Part shown: one piece after another, positions 48,501 to 52,090 of the stretch
Position numbering within the stretch: position 1 is the first letter of the stretch
Layout: every line of letters starts with the position of its first letter
Notes under the pieces: model-generated
The model's input: the letters and a program-made list of their open reading frames with translations, nothing else
What the model was told of the DNA's origin: nothing
The model's database searches: none
Origin: Sabethes cyaneus
Taxonomy: Eukaryota; Arthropoda; Insecta; Diptera; Culicidae
NCBI RefSeq assembly: GCF_943734655.1
Contig: NC_071355.1
Location: 74,485,449 to 74,549,448 of the forward strand
DNA: 64,000 bases
Reading direction: 5' to 3'
Program-made: the position numbers and the translations under genes

Positions 48501-50152
48501 CCGAGCTGATTATCGAAGATGCGATCATGAGCGGTCAGACGAATGGCCACAAGAATGGCAGTATTGATAATGTGTTGTAAGTAGCTTTGTTGCCATATTA
48601 TTTTCCATTTGTTCCATTGTCTTGTCCTGATCTGCTTCCAATTTTCGTGTTGTGAAGTACCTATTACAGCGTCTTACTATGTTGCAAGTTAATATCACTA
48701 ATTGATAGCTGATTGAACAACAAACTTGCTTTTGGCTTACGCATTCATTTCAATTACAGCCAACATAGCTGTTTGCGTTTGATGCAACATTTTTATGCTC
48801 CACAGTTCACGTTGCTCAACAGAAATAAGTCAATGTTTATTTTTCCTTCAGAACCCTTGAACTGCGTTCGATGTGTTAAAAAAAACTCCAAACATCCTTT
48901 TGTAATTTTGTGTTGCCGTCTGATCTCTTTTGTGCAGTTCCATTCATTACTACCGAAAGGAAAAAATCTAACAGGTCCACATTGTCCGATTTTTTTCTAG
49001 ATTACGTGTGGCGGATATTTAAAGTACTAGATGCCATGTGTATTTGAGGGCGAGTAGAATATTATCCATACCGAAAACAATAAGATAAATTGAAACGTAA
49101 TATATAAATGCACAGTACAAAACTGAAATTTCAAACCGAAGGCGATAGTTAGGTACTTAACTTATAGTTTGTAAAATTTGTCAAATGCTTCGTTAGTGTT
49201 ATTGATCATCAAACCATGCCAATGTTGGTTTTTGTGTGGGCTTGTGTAACCATAAATAAAGCGATCATTGAAATCGAAATTATGCGAATACGCACTGCAA
49301 TCTGTTTTGTGGACGTTTATTGTTTCTCTTAATCATTGCTTCAAAAAATTAAGATTAATTTTGATAGTTTGTGAAGAAAAGCTTCATAGTACTAGATTGC
49401 GGACACAATCTTAAACCACGTCACTGACTAACCGATGATCTGTTACTACAATTTTTCGTTATTGATTCATTCACACGTGTTACAGTTACTAGTAATAGAC
49501 TTTGTGCTGGAGCTTCCATTGCAAAGTACTTAATTATTGTTTTTGTTACGTGTTCAGGCTTAATCTAGCAAAGGCATCACCCCGAAATGAATCCAGCTCC
49601 ATTAACCCACCGTTTTATTCCCGTTTTCTTCTATCTTCTCCCAATACGATTCTAGTACACAAGATCTAGCGGCTGTTGACGATGCCACGAAACCATTCCT
49701 AGTGACATTCGACACCAGTAGCCCTAACGTTACTGCAACTGCAGTCGATTTTACGCTTTCGTCAGCAGCCGATGTTGTCGCCGAACAGGACAGCGCAAAT
49801 CACAATCCACTGGATTCGTCAAACTTTACCAATGCGACAACGACTACTGCCACTACTGGCCAGTTGATCGATTTCGGTAGTTTTCAGAGCTCGCTGGTCG
49901 ATGAAGTACCTCAAGTGTCACAGAATACGACCGTCCTCACCGGAGACGATTCGTTTAATTTGAACAATAACAACAACAACAACGATAATTTTAGCAGTAG
50001 TGATCACCTGCTGATCGACAGCAGTAGCAACGGTACCTCAACTTCCCCCTCCCTGTTCACCAGCGGCGATACCAATCTGATCAGTAGTAGTAATTTCCTA
50101 AACAATAATACTGCGAGGCTAGTCGCAGCATCCGACAGTCAAGATAACCGAG
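11200..50152 (+). CDS. ens: ensconsin / MAP7 microtubule-associated protein, ten-exon gene model (both ends open)
   Basis: Ensconsin (MAP7 family) binds microtubules through an N-terminal coiled coil and recruits and activates kinesin-1 through a C-terminal MAP7 domain, acting in cytoplasmic transport, spindle assembly and polarity. Ten exons are seen here, with GT/AG borders and phases that agree at every junction: 11200-11256, 21350-21746, 21845-21975, 23412-23573, 24895-25020, 25596-26042, 32451-32636, 33560-34698, 47933-48576, 49656-50152 (3,786 nt, about 1,260 codons). In order they encode the basic coiled coil, a block with FAFGSSTPR and MSSSMYEVFNW motifs that I recognise as ensconsin-like, Ser-rich linkers, the Glu/Arg-rich MAP7 domain ending EAIMSRTRAKG, then an acidic Asn-rich tail. 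No frameshift or internal stop appears in the joined frame. Start and stop exons are uncertain. Family assignment is strong; isoform structure is inference. Confidence 0.93.
11257..11827. other. ens intron, no element seen
   Basis: Start of the 10.1-kb intron. Contains no recognised repeat; short open frames on both strands at 11513-11762 have no known motif. Confidence 0.4.
11828..13030. repeat. two diverged tandem copies of a ~0.4-kb sequence
   Basis: Copy 1 (about 11828-12150) and copy 2 (about 12608-13030) share in the same order GGCAAATGAGTT, CTCAAATGAGTTAAA, GACTAAATAAGTCAT, AACTTTAGTGCC, ATCGAATTGAATCGAAATTTACATA and AACGCATGCAAT. Spacing is about 780 bp. Intervening and internal sequence differs, so the duplication is old. 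No coding capacity. Confidence 0.7.
13031..13964. other. ens intron, no element seen
   Basis: No recognised gene or repeat. Confidence 0.4.
13965..14155 (-). repeat. dispersed repeat, inverted relative of 6050-6240
   Basis: The reverse complement contains ATTTAAGACGTAAATGA, CTTGCGCACACGCGATTTG, GTTGGTGGG, AACCACTAATACAATCACAAATTAG and GTCTCT in the same order as 6050-6240. Confidence 0.65.
14374..15515. mobile_element. 1.1-kb TIR element inserted in RTE copy B
   Basis: The ends are imperfect inverted repeats of about 26-28 bp: GGGTATTGTCGTTATCGTTG at the left, and at the right the inverse of GGGGAGTGTCGTCGTGGTTG. TA lies on each side (14372-14373, 15516-15517). Subterminal GGGCCA words recur at 14400-14420 and 14990-15020. 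The interior has no recognised transposase and contains MITE copy 2. Confidence 0.75.
14731..14971. mobile_element. CACTC-type MITE, copy 2
   Basis: CACTCAAAAAAATCAGCACG at the left and CGATTTATTTGAGTG at the right, bounded by TA on both sides. Interior words (ACGTGAAAACATA, TTCACGTGAATTG, CCCATTAACTAG) match copy 1 in the opposite orientation. Nested inside the 14374-15515 element. Confidence 0.82.
16331..16649. other. ens intron, no element seen
   Basis: No recognised gene or repeat in about 320 bases. Confidence 0.35.
16943..17420. repeat. ~250-bp tandem duplication inside the hAT-like element
   Basis: CGAAGCTGCTGAGCAAACCG... at about 16949 and CGAAGCTAATGAGCAAAACG... at about 17197 begin two colinear copies, each with GTTCAA-ACGA-GCTTGAACGTT and, near the end, ACTCGTTCATCTT-AGCATTG followed by AACAACTTAC. 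Confidence 0.75.
17492..17650. mobile_element. palindromic 159-bp MITE
   Basis: The left end TAGGGGTATTCACGTAGCGC is matched by its exact inverse at the right end (GCGCTACGTGAATACCCCTA); the near-perfect inverted repeat continues through TTG-TATGTTGCGTA for about 34 bp per side. Nested in the hAT-like element. Confidence 0.85.
18281..18505 (-). pseudogene. small RTE reverse transcriptase scrap
   Basis: Minus strand reads VDFKAAYDTIDRKEL, a stop, KIMAEKSFLRKLIKLIKST, the palm segment with the first RT aspartate. About 75 codons survive. Confidence 0.75.
19428..19727. mobile_element. CACTC-type MITE, copy 3
   Basis: Begins CACTATATAAAATCGCCACG after TA and ends GTGCCGATTCTTTTGAGTG before TA. 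Interior ACGTGAAAACATA and TTTTTACGTGAGTTT match the other copies. Longer than the others (300 bp), with some unique internal sequence. Confidence 0.78.
19728..21349. other. ens intron, only a short MITE seen
   Basis: Apart from the MITE at 20014-20125 there is no recognised feature. The last 50 bases form a T/C-rich tract before the exon acceptor. Confidence 0.4.
20014..20125. mobile_element. 112-bp MITE with CCCAAGTAACAAT ends
   Basis: CCCAAGTAACAAT at the left and ATTGTTACTTGGG at the right are exact inverses; GTTTTATT / AATAAAAC continue the stem. Related ends occur at 8562-8576 and, more distantly, at 42273 and 43104. Confidence 0.75.
21350..21746 (+). CDS. ens: ens exon: N-terminal microtubule-binding coiled coil
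   Basis: Encodes about 132 residues starting EEQQKEREERIKQIKERQ and ending FWTNRR. Long runs of E/R/K/Q with KEEERRRRMEDLRRRE-type heptads predict one long basic helix, the microtubule-binding segment of MAP7 proteins. The helix is followed by SSIGFAFGSSTPRMID, a block I recognise as conserved in insect ensconsins. GC content is clearly above the surrounding intron. The donor is CGGCG|GTGAGA and splits an Arg codon, completed by the first base of the next exon. The acceptor is an AAGAAG tandem: starting at 21350 or 21353 adds or removes one Glu. The antisense strand is also open here, a by-product of the E/R codon bias. Confidence 0.95.
21845..21975 (+). CDS. ens: ens exon: Arg/Ser-rich linker after the coiled coil
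   Basis: Lies 98 bases after the preceding exon. The acceptor is TTTCACAG and the donor GTAGGT. The first base completes the split Arg codon, and the frame then reads ATSITNVAYTGVPLTRRSS and continues to ASGLDRSTD, ending one base into a codon. The RRSSERE and KKRATSASG stretches are Ser/Arg-rich, likely disordered, and look like kinase target sequence. No known catalytic domain. Confidence 0.93.
21976..23411. other. ens intron
   Basis: No mobile element recognised. Triplet-rich ACTACT-type microsatellite sequence at 23296-23374 lies just upstream of the acceptor. Confidence 0.45.
23296..23374. repeat. (CTA/CCA)n trinucleotide microsatellite
   Basis: Irregular CTACTA and CCACCA runs, about 40-80 bases upstream of the tandem acceptor at 23411. 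Any repeat-length variation here would sit in the branch-point region. Confidence 0.7.
23412..23573 (+). CDS. ens: ens exon with MSSSMYEVFNW motif
   Basis: Encodes VDMRRMSSSMYEVFNW, then ECPKKLTLSLAGAGINIDEP and a short Ala-rich end before donor GTAAAT. The length, 162 bases, is a multiple of three and the phase (one base in, one base out) is the same as in the flanking exons, so the exon could be skipped in frame. The acceptor is TTAGTAG, a tandem site: use of the first AG gives Val-Asp, use of the second gives Asp only. The motif is one I associate with ensconsin orthologues. Confidence 0.9.
23574..24894. other. ens intron
   Basis: T-rich. A (TAC)n run lies at about 23643-23670, some 70 bases after the donor. 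No mobile element seen. Confidence 0.45.
23643..23670. repeat. (TAC)n microsatellite after an ens donor
   Basis: About nine TAC units followed by CACTACTATCACC, downstream of the exon ending at 23573. Confidence 0.8.
24895..25020 (+). CDS. ens: ens exon: Ser/Arg-rich cassette (42 codons)
   Basis: Acceptor GTGTTCAG and donor GTAGTA. With the incoming G the frame reads DDSADMSYQRTVNRRKTD, then PTIPSPRDSSRSSFGTHTPRTP. The TPRTP and SPRDSS motifs are proline-directed phosphorylation-type sites, common in the regulatory linker of MAP7 proteins. It is 126 bases with symmetric phase 1, so it is a possible cassette exon. The upstream intron ends in (GT)-rich and GC-rich sequence rather than a clean pyrimidine tract. 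Confidence 0.87.
25021..25595. other. ens intron
   Basis: 575 bases with no recognised feature apart from splice signals. Confidence 0.45.
25596..26042 (+). CDS. ens: ens exon: Ser-rich linker with RERRQALELENL helix
   Basis: 149 codons reading GRAFSMTRLDQLAQPRRR, then a short helix with IIERERRQALELENL, a long Ser-rich part (two MSQL repeats: RSMSQLASSGS and KSMSQLNTAG) and a second short helix, NKAERLRQQVREQLNG. The acceptor is CAAATATAG. Two donors are possible at the end: GTGCGA at 26043, which preserves phase 1 needed by the next exon, and GTAACA at 26036, which would shift phase. I chose 26042. Codon third positions are strongly G/C, unlike the introns. Function is inferred as a flexible regulatory linker. 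Confidence 0.92.
26043..27319. other. ens intron, no element seen
   Basis: AT-rich; no recognised repeat or coding stretch. Confidence 0.4.
27320..28262. repeat. dimeric ~77-bp minisatellite (about twelve units)
   Basis: Two related monomers alternate: a 38-bp type (GGCTCAACTGTAATACGAAT then TGGCCATGGGCTTTTTCC) and a 39-bp type (GGCTCAATCTTAATATACGT then TGGCCATGGCCCTCTCACC). The tandem pair has a period of about 77 bp and is repeated, with substitutions and small indels, across the region. Units toward the left end are the most diverged. Both strands are open over about 360-390 bases because the period avoids stops, but I do not regard this as coding. Confidence 0.88.
28263..29159. other. 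ens intron
   Basis: AT-rich. Around 28980-29150, words such as ACAAAACTG-CATAA and GATTTCTATTTATAGTGA resemble 56570-56712, an old dispersed repeat pair. Confidence 0.35.
29160..29256 (+). repeat. left flanking direct repeat of the 29.3-30.5 kb array
   Basis: GCCGTAGCGTGACATTG, then GGCGAAG, TTTCTTA, TTCCA and TTATTATTTTT. The same order occurs at 30568-30648. Confidence 0.7.
29270..30560. repeat. degenerate 12-14-bp CAGATTTTGGAC tandem array
   Basis: About 1.3 kb made of imperfect units such as CAGATTTTGGAC, CAGATTCTGGAC and CACATTTTTTAT in one orientation. It grades into less ordered sequence at the edges and is bounded on both sides by related direct repeats. Short open frames inside are products of the repeat. 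Confidence 0.85.
30568..30648 (+). repeat. right flanking direct repeat of the array
   Basis: GCCGTAGCGTGACATTGAGG, GGCGAAGG, TTTCTTA, TTCCA, TTATTATTTTT: a shorter, diverged copy of 29160-29256. Confidence 0.7.
30649..32450. other. ens intron
   Basis: No recognised element. Contains a perfect 20-bp palindrome at 31020-31039 and a 78-codon minus-strand open frame (31435-31671) without a known motif. Confidence 0.4.
32451..32636 (+). CDS. ens: ens exon: Ser/Thr/Pro-rich linker (62 codons)
   Basis: Acceptor CATCTCGCAG, donor GTTTGT. In frame with the previous exon it reads GLRSGEITPNSLTASRPGS, continues through YRRSMPTATSHPRKPRPFS and ends AGPKE plus one base. The length is 186 bases with symmetric phase 1, so it too can be skipped in frame. 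It sits between a 6.4-kb intron containing two tandem arrays and a 0.9-kb intron. Low complexity and many SP/TP pairs suggest disorder and regulation. Confidence 0.87.
32637..33559. other. ens intron (923 bases)
   Basis: T/C-rich start, no recognised element. Short imperfect inverted words (GTTCG-GTGGTTTTG at 33357 and CAAAACCACTCGAAC at 33457) could be a small relic. Confidence 0.35.
33560..34698 (+). CDS. ens: ens exon: Gln/Val-rich spacer and MAP7 (kinesin-1-recruiting) domain
   Basis: The largest exon, about 379 codons. It starts EKPPLPKTSAASGATSLERK, continues through an SP-rich part and a Gln/Val-rich spacer (for example VVVQQQEQQQSL), then DLMTASMIAKRITTEEEAKAA opens the MAP7 domain near 34198. 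From there to about 34650 the protein is almost pure E/R/A/Q helix, ending KRVEAIMSRTRAKGSANNTP. In MAP7 proteins this helix binds the kinesin-1 stalk. The exon ends on a complete Lys codon before GTGAGT. Retention of the next intron would add only Val-Ser and a stop at 34705. Long open frames on the opposite strand here are compositional shadows. Confidence 0.97.
34801..34956. mobile_element. 156-bp MITE just after the MAP7-domain exon
   Basis: TTATAACGGTAGTTTGTTAC at the left and GTAAAAAACTACCGTTATAA at the right are near-perfect inverses. It starts about 100 bases after the donor at 34699. Noncoding. Confidence 0.75.
34957..35585. other. ens intron, no element seen
   Basis: No recognised feature. 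Confidence 0.4.
35586..35735 (+). pseudogene. reverse transcriptase scrap of a non-LTR element
   Basis: The plus frame reads GRIYQKSHQLERNNHRGISL then LNSANLILANILFHLQRNLL, the RT segment before the palm (NHRGISLLN.. is characteristic). Only about 50 codons remain. Confidence 0.65.
36105..36165 (-). mobile_element. SINE fragment, same family as 37850-38053
   Basis: The reverse complement contains AGGATCTTAGCACTAACCCC, ACAATTGTCCTGTACACTAAC and GCTGGCTACGAATAC, matching the middle of the full copy. Confidence 0.6.
36170..37100 (-). pseudogene. RTE-type retrotransposon fragment (copy C), rearranged
   Basis: Minus-strand pieces include RINHELQALLRDISSILQAK and GGPGISRGCRTTVRRN (3' part, 36230-36480), THQIFVDFKADDFDV near 36800-36835, and FQ..RRLSP upstream RT words near 37000. 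The order is retained but large parts are deleted. Confidence 0.72.
37290..38245 (-). pseudogene. DD37E-type Tc1/mariner pseudogene, split by a SINE
   Basis: Minus strand from about 38245: MASKQ then a stop, EKPSRPKVKKVRDYFKHNP up to 38061, and, after the SINE, PDLLIRVVDKKVNTSVWF, HVFKVRKAPNRTDKQNTAAK, then a gap, LIWPNLASC (the second catalytic D is now N) and NKDVVFVPKGQ. An internal deletion removes the first catalytic region. Frameshifts at both ends. Removing the SINE joins HN and PDL in frame. Confidence 0.83.
37850..38053 (+). mobile_element. tRNA-derived SINE with 7-bp target duplication
   Basis: Begins near a box A-like TTAGCTTCGAGGT (37860) and has a box B-like GTTCGACTC at 37905-37913, as in tRNA-derived pol III promoters. 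It continues through GTCAGTAGGATCGTTG, GGCCCCGTAATTTTCCTGTA and GGCTGCGAAGTCTGT to AACCCAAAGGCTTT. I recognise it as a mosquito SINE family. GGATTGT flanks both sides (37843-37849 and 38054-38060). Confidence 0.85.
38246..39366. other. ens intron, no element resolved
   Basis: No recognised gene. A 68-codon plus frame (38520-38726) reads QSWSRPCRSIWKERNVSLTL and may be a relic of an unidentified element. Confidence 0.35.
39367..41357 (+). repeat. ~2-kb noncoding repeat, copy 1
   Basis: Starts with a palindrome CCTTTGTTATACTATAACAAAGG-like block, then GGCCCGGAGGGCC, a (GT)n microsatellite at 39484-39512, two related GATGGC-AACCGA paragraphs, and ends with ATAACAAAGGTTACTTTCACC and ACTAGGTGGATTAAATCGGG. 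No coding capacity. Copy 2 lies 1.9 kb downstream in the same orientation. Confidence 0.85.
39484..39522. repeat. (GT)n then GTAT microsatellite
   Basis: About fourteen GT units, then (GTAT)2-3, inside repeat copy 1. The equivalent position in copy 2 (43379-43408) has a shorter, interrupted GT run. Confidence 0.9.
41358..42272. other. ens intron between repeat copies
   Basis: No recognised element. Confidence 0.35.
42273..43104. mobile_element. ~830-bp element with CCCAAG ends and tRNA-like segment
   Basis: Left end CCCAAGCAACCAGAAGTTCG and right end CGAACTCTCGGTTACTTGGG are imperfect inverses over about 22 bp. The interior holds GGTTCAAACCC-type box B sequence at 42836-42847. No reading frame of note. 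Target duplication not resolved. Confidence 0.5.
42785..42860 (+). other. tRNA-like sequence, probably a SINE head or relic
   Basis: GTGACGCAGTAGATCGGGAT followed by GCGGGATACCCGGGTTCAAAC gives A- and B-box-like spacing of a tRNA gene, but I could not fold an acceptor stem or a clean anticodon arm. Confidence 0.3.
43261..45326 (+). repeat. ~2-kb noncoding repeat, copy 2
   Basis: Same organisation as 39367-41357: palindromic start, GGCCCGGAGGGCC, GT run, AACACTCGCGCCAACTTTTG, AACCTACACGTGTT, AACGCA-TACGCAACGTTAACC and the terminal ACTAGGTGGACTAAATCGGG. By eye roughly nine of ten bases agree in the first 120 bp. It has an extra segment around 44130-44215 that copy 1 lacks. Confidence 0.85.
45327..46249. 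other. ens intron, no element resolved
   Basis: No recognised gene. Around 45775-45850, AACCAATGAGCTTTACCAATG and AACCAATAAGTATTT resemble sequence at 47383-47430. Confidence 0.35.
46250..46960 (-). pseudogene. RTE-type retrotransposon 3' fragment (copy E, separate subfamily)
   Basis: Minus strand gives VDEFIHLGSLLSAIENTSMK, RRFQAENRASFALCERLRSK, LTLYRNLIRPIVSYGLEGVT, then a frameshift and DRVEWRRLLETT near the C-terminus. This is the C-terminal part of the RT polyprotein. It is diverged from copies A-D. Confidence 0.78.
46961..47932. repeat. intron end with a ~219-bp tandem duplication
   Basis: TTTTGGCAAAATATAGGGCT at 47231 and TTTTGGCAAAATATGCGGCT at 47450 begin two copies that share CTTATAGTGCTGA-AAT-CTTATTTG and GACAAGAA, and end near AGTT. 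The remaining sequence has no recognised feature. The last 30 bases form the acceptor for the exon at 47933. Confidence 0.6.
47933..48576 (+). CDS. ens: ens exon: acidic, Asn-rich tail, part 1
   Basis: Follows a 13.2-kb repeat-filled intron. The acceptor is TTTCTAG. Phase 0 matches the preceding Lys codon, giving TPTK then QSDENKEDAMSKSQIVTSD. The region is acidic and low in aromatic residues; an Asn homopolymer-like tract (about ten N in a row after QQT, then SSSLNNNHNNN) lies near 48186-48250, encoded mainly by AAC/AAT repeats. It ends AIMSGQTNGHKNGSIDNV. The donor is TT|GTAAGT; reading through it meets TAA at 48578, so an unspliced form would stop right after the Leu. Phase 2 matches the next exon. 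Confidence 0.9.
48577..49655. other. ens intron
   Basis: No mobile element recognised; ordinary AT-rich intron. Confidence 0.45.
49656..50152 (+). CDS. ens: ens exon: acidic, Asn/Ser-rich tail, part 2
   Basis: Acceptor ACGATTCTAG. Joined to the previous exon it reads VFTQDLAAVDDATKPFLVTF, then a Thr/Ser/Ala-rich, acidic sequence with a second Asn run (FNLNNNNNNNDNFSSSD) and finally ARLVAASDSQDNR. The donor is GTAAATCG at 50153, phase 1; if it is not used the frame stops at 50164. The exon has no recognisable domain. Homologous tails in MAP7 proteins are poorly conserved, so support comes from phase, codon bias and continuity rather than from motifs. Confidence 0.87.
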
Positions 50153-50217
50153 GTAAATCGATCTAAGTTTGCTTGATTCTTTTCTGTTGAGGCGCATCTT
50201 GGTCTAGTACTAGAGCA

Positions 50218-50257
50218 AACACTGAGAAAAAATGCTGGCGTGTTTTTTCTCAGTGTT
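50218..50257. promoter_or_regulatory. 15-bp perfect stem-loop 65 bases after an ens donor
   Basis: AACACTGAGAAAAAA (50218-50232) and TTTTTTCTCAGTGTT (50243-50257) are exact inverses with a 10-base loop. In the transcript this would place a stable hairpin between the donor at 50153 and the candidate acceptor at 50410. Function unknown; it may also be a tiny MITE relic. Confidence 0.6.
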
Positions 50258-50410
50258 GATTGTGTGAACTACTTTAGTTCCGTGTTGTACCATAGCTTTT
50301 AGTAAAAAATCTGAAGTTTAAGTTGAAACAGACACGAGCTTCTCTTAGAAGGTTTATTTCGTAGTACCAGAATTTTAAGTTTTGACCACGCGCTGCTTTA
50401 TTTGTTCTAG

Positions 50411-50448
50411 AATTACAAGAACTTTTTCCTCCTCTAGCACATTGGTAA
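50411..50448 (+). CDS. ens: candidate short terminal exon of ens (option 1)
   Basis: A strong acceptor (TTTATTTGTTCTAG) lies 258 bases after the donor at 50153. In phase it would add ELQELFPPLAHW and a stop at 50446. A GT at 50445 could also be a donor, but joining it to the exon at 61587 creates an immediate stop, so the peptide is nearly the same either way. No AATAAA is close downstream, which weakens it as a true last exon. It competes with 61587-61603. Confidence 0.35.
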
Positions 50449-50996
50449 ACAGTTTATTTTCATTCATCTTTCTTTTGTCCCTTTACTGCTTCTTCAATTC
50501 CAACACCAAACCACGCAATACTACGAAATACTGCTACCGCTTTTCTGTCCCTACTCTACGCCTTTCTCAATCTGTAATCACGAACACTGCTCTGTACACC
50601 TCATCCTGCATACACCACCACCACCTATACACTTCCGCACCTACGAAAGATCTCGTCTACAAACAATCGGCACTGTTGCTGTATGTCATCGCATTTATTT
50701 ATGGTTGCCTGCTGGCCGCCATCCGTGCAGCCGAATGATTTTAGGATAAGTTCTGAAGTTCCAGCCAGCGGTGCTCTTACCGTGTCGTTGGCAAATTGGT
50801 TAGTAGTAAGCAATGCACTCTTACGGTTTGTCCTGCAAAAATTTGACGGTGTGTGGTGTCTGATACGAATGCAATATACCGTGTTATATACGGTAGATGT
50901 ACTTTGGGTTTATAATAACCTGCTGATTTTTATGATACATAATGTGGAACTCAATTTTTTGACCAGTAATGTAAATTACACAACCTACCCCGCCTA
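50449..50996. other. ens intron or 3' region
   Basis: C-rich on the plus strand, with CACCACCACC near 50610. A 118-codon open frame (50382-50738) has no known motif. No AATAAA found here. Confidence 0.35.
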
Positions 50997-51839
50997 AAGG
51001 GTGTCCCACATCAAATTACACCACGGAAAAAACGCTGTAGAAAATTACCTAATTGACCGATCCTTTTCAAACTTTCAGACAACAAAATATAACCCATTAG
51101 TAAGCTACCAATATCATAACCGTATGCTCGCACCTTGCGCTTAACTCCACTCAAAAAGTTTTGCACAACCTAGGTGCAGCTTCATCTGTCCGCAAATTCA
51201 CTTTTTCTTCACGTCTTCCTCAGACTAGACCTCCTTGGGATGCTTCCGTAGTGCCTCCTTCGTAATAGCCTAGTATTTTTCGATGGGCCTTAGTTCCGGT
51301 GCGGTCGTAGCGTTCATGTCCTTGGGTACGAAAGTGAATCCTTTGACCTCGTACCACTCCAATACATCCTTTGTATATTGGCACGAATGTAGATCCGGCT
51401 AGAAAATAGGTAGGGCCCTCATGTTGCTTCGACAGAGGAAGCAGGTGCTTCTGTAGACACTCCTTGAGGTAGATCTGCCCGTTTACAGTCCCGGTAGTCA
51501 CAAATGGCGCACTCCGTTTGCCACATGATATATTTCTTGGCCTGGGCGGTGAAGTACAGTAGCCCCGGAAGCTGCCGGAAGTCCGCCTTGAGGCAAATCT
51601 CATCATTCATGATGAGAGAGTTGAGGATTTTTCAGGTGCTTGCGCAAAATAAATTTGCGACGTTATTTTTCGGGTGACGCCATTTTTTCCAATTTTCAAC
51701 TGACCAACTGACCATGATAAGAATAGAGTGTAAGCAATACACTCTAAACTACTTCTACTCAAATTTTCGAGAGAAAATACCCAATGGGTAATTTTCTACA
51801 GCGTTTCTTCCGTGATGCAATTTGATGTGGGACACCCTT
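50997..51839 (-). mobile_element. deleted DD37E-type Tc1/mariner element, 843 bp
   Basis: Terminal inverted repeats of about 53 bp with three mismatches start AAGGGTGTCCCACATCAAAT and are flanked by TA on both sides. The minus strand retains the C-terminal half of a transposase in pieces: FVTTGTVNGQIYLKECLQK, WPDLHSCQYTKDVLEW, FVPKDMN and APELRPIEKY. The D of WPD and the E of RPIE have 37 residues between them. The N-terminal half and first catalytic block are absent, and frame changes occur. Nonautonomous. Confidence 0.92.
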
Positions 51840-51872
51840 TATGAATGTCTGCCTGGCGTATGATTCAGTATA

Positions 51873-52085
51873 CAGTCAGTCCACAATCATGGGTCACACC
51901 GAATTATGGGTTTTAGCTTTATCTGCCGATTAATACGTGCATATTATACTAATTGAATGATAAAATTGTTACTCATAAGTAGCACTAATAATTTGATCAA
52001 TCATTGGGTGATGTTTAAACGGAAATCGGCAGCTAATATTAAAATGACCCACAATTGTGTGTGACCCATGATTGCGAACTGACTG
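51873..52085. mobile_element. 213-bp MITE, CAGTCAGT ends, TA duplication
   Basis: CAGTCAGTCCACAATCATGG / CCATGATTGCGAACTGACTG are inverses with two mismatches, continued by GTCACAC / GTGTGAC. TA lies on both sides (51871-51872, 52086-52087). Noncoding. Confidence 0.85.
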
Positions 52086-52090
52086 TACAT

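Noticed and set aside
48577..48580. TAA as the natural stop of ens
   Set aside because: It lies within a consensus GTAAGT donor, and the next exon continues in phase with coding composition. Kept only as a possible intron-retention end.
50382..50738. 118-codon plus-strand frame after the ens tail exon
   Set aside because: Out of phase with the preceding exon if joined at the available acceptor; composition looks like C/T-rich noncoding DNA.
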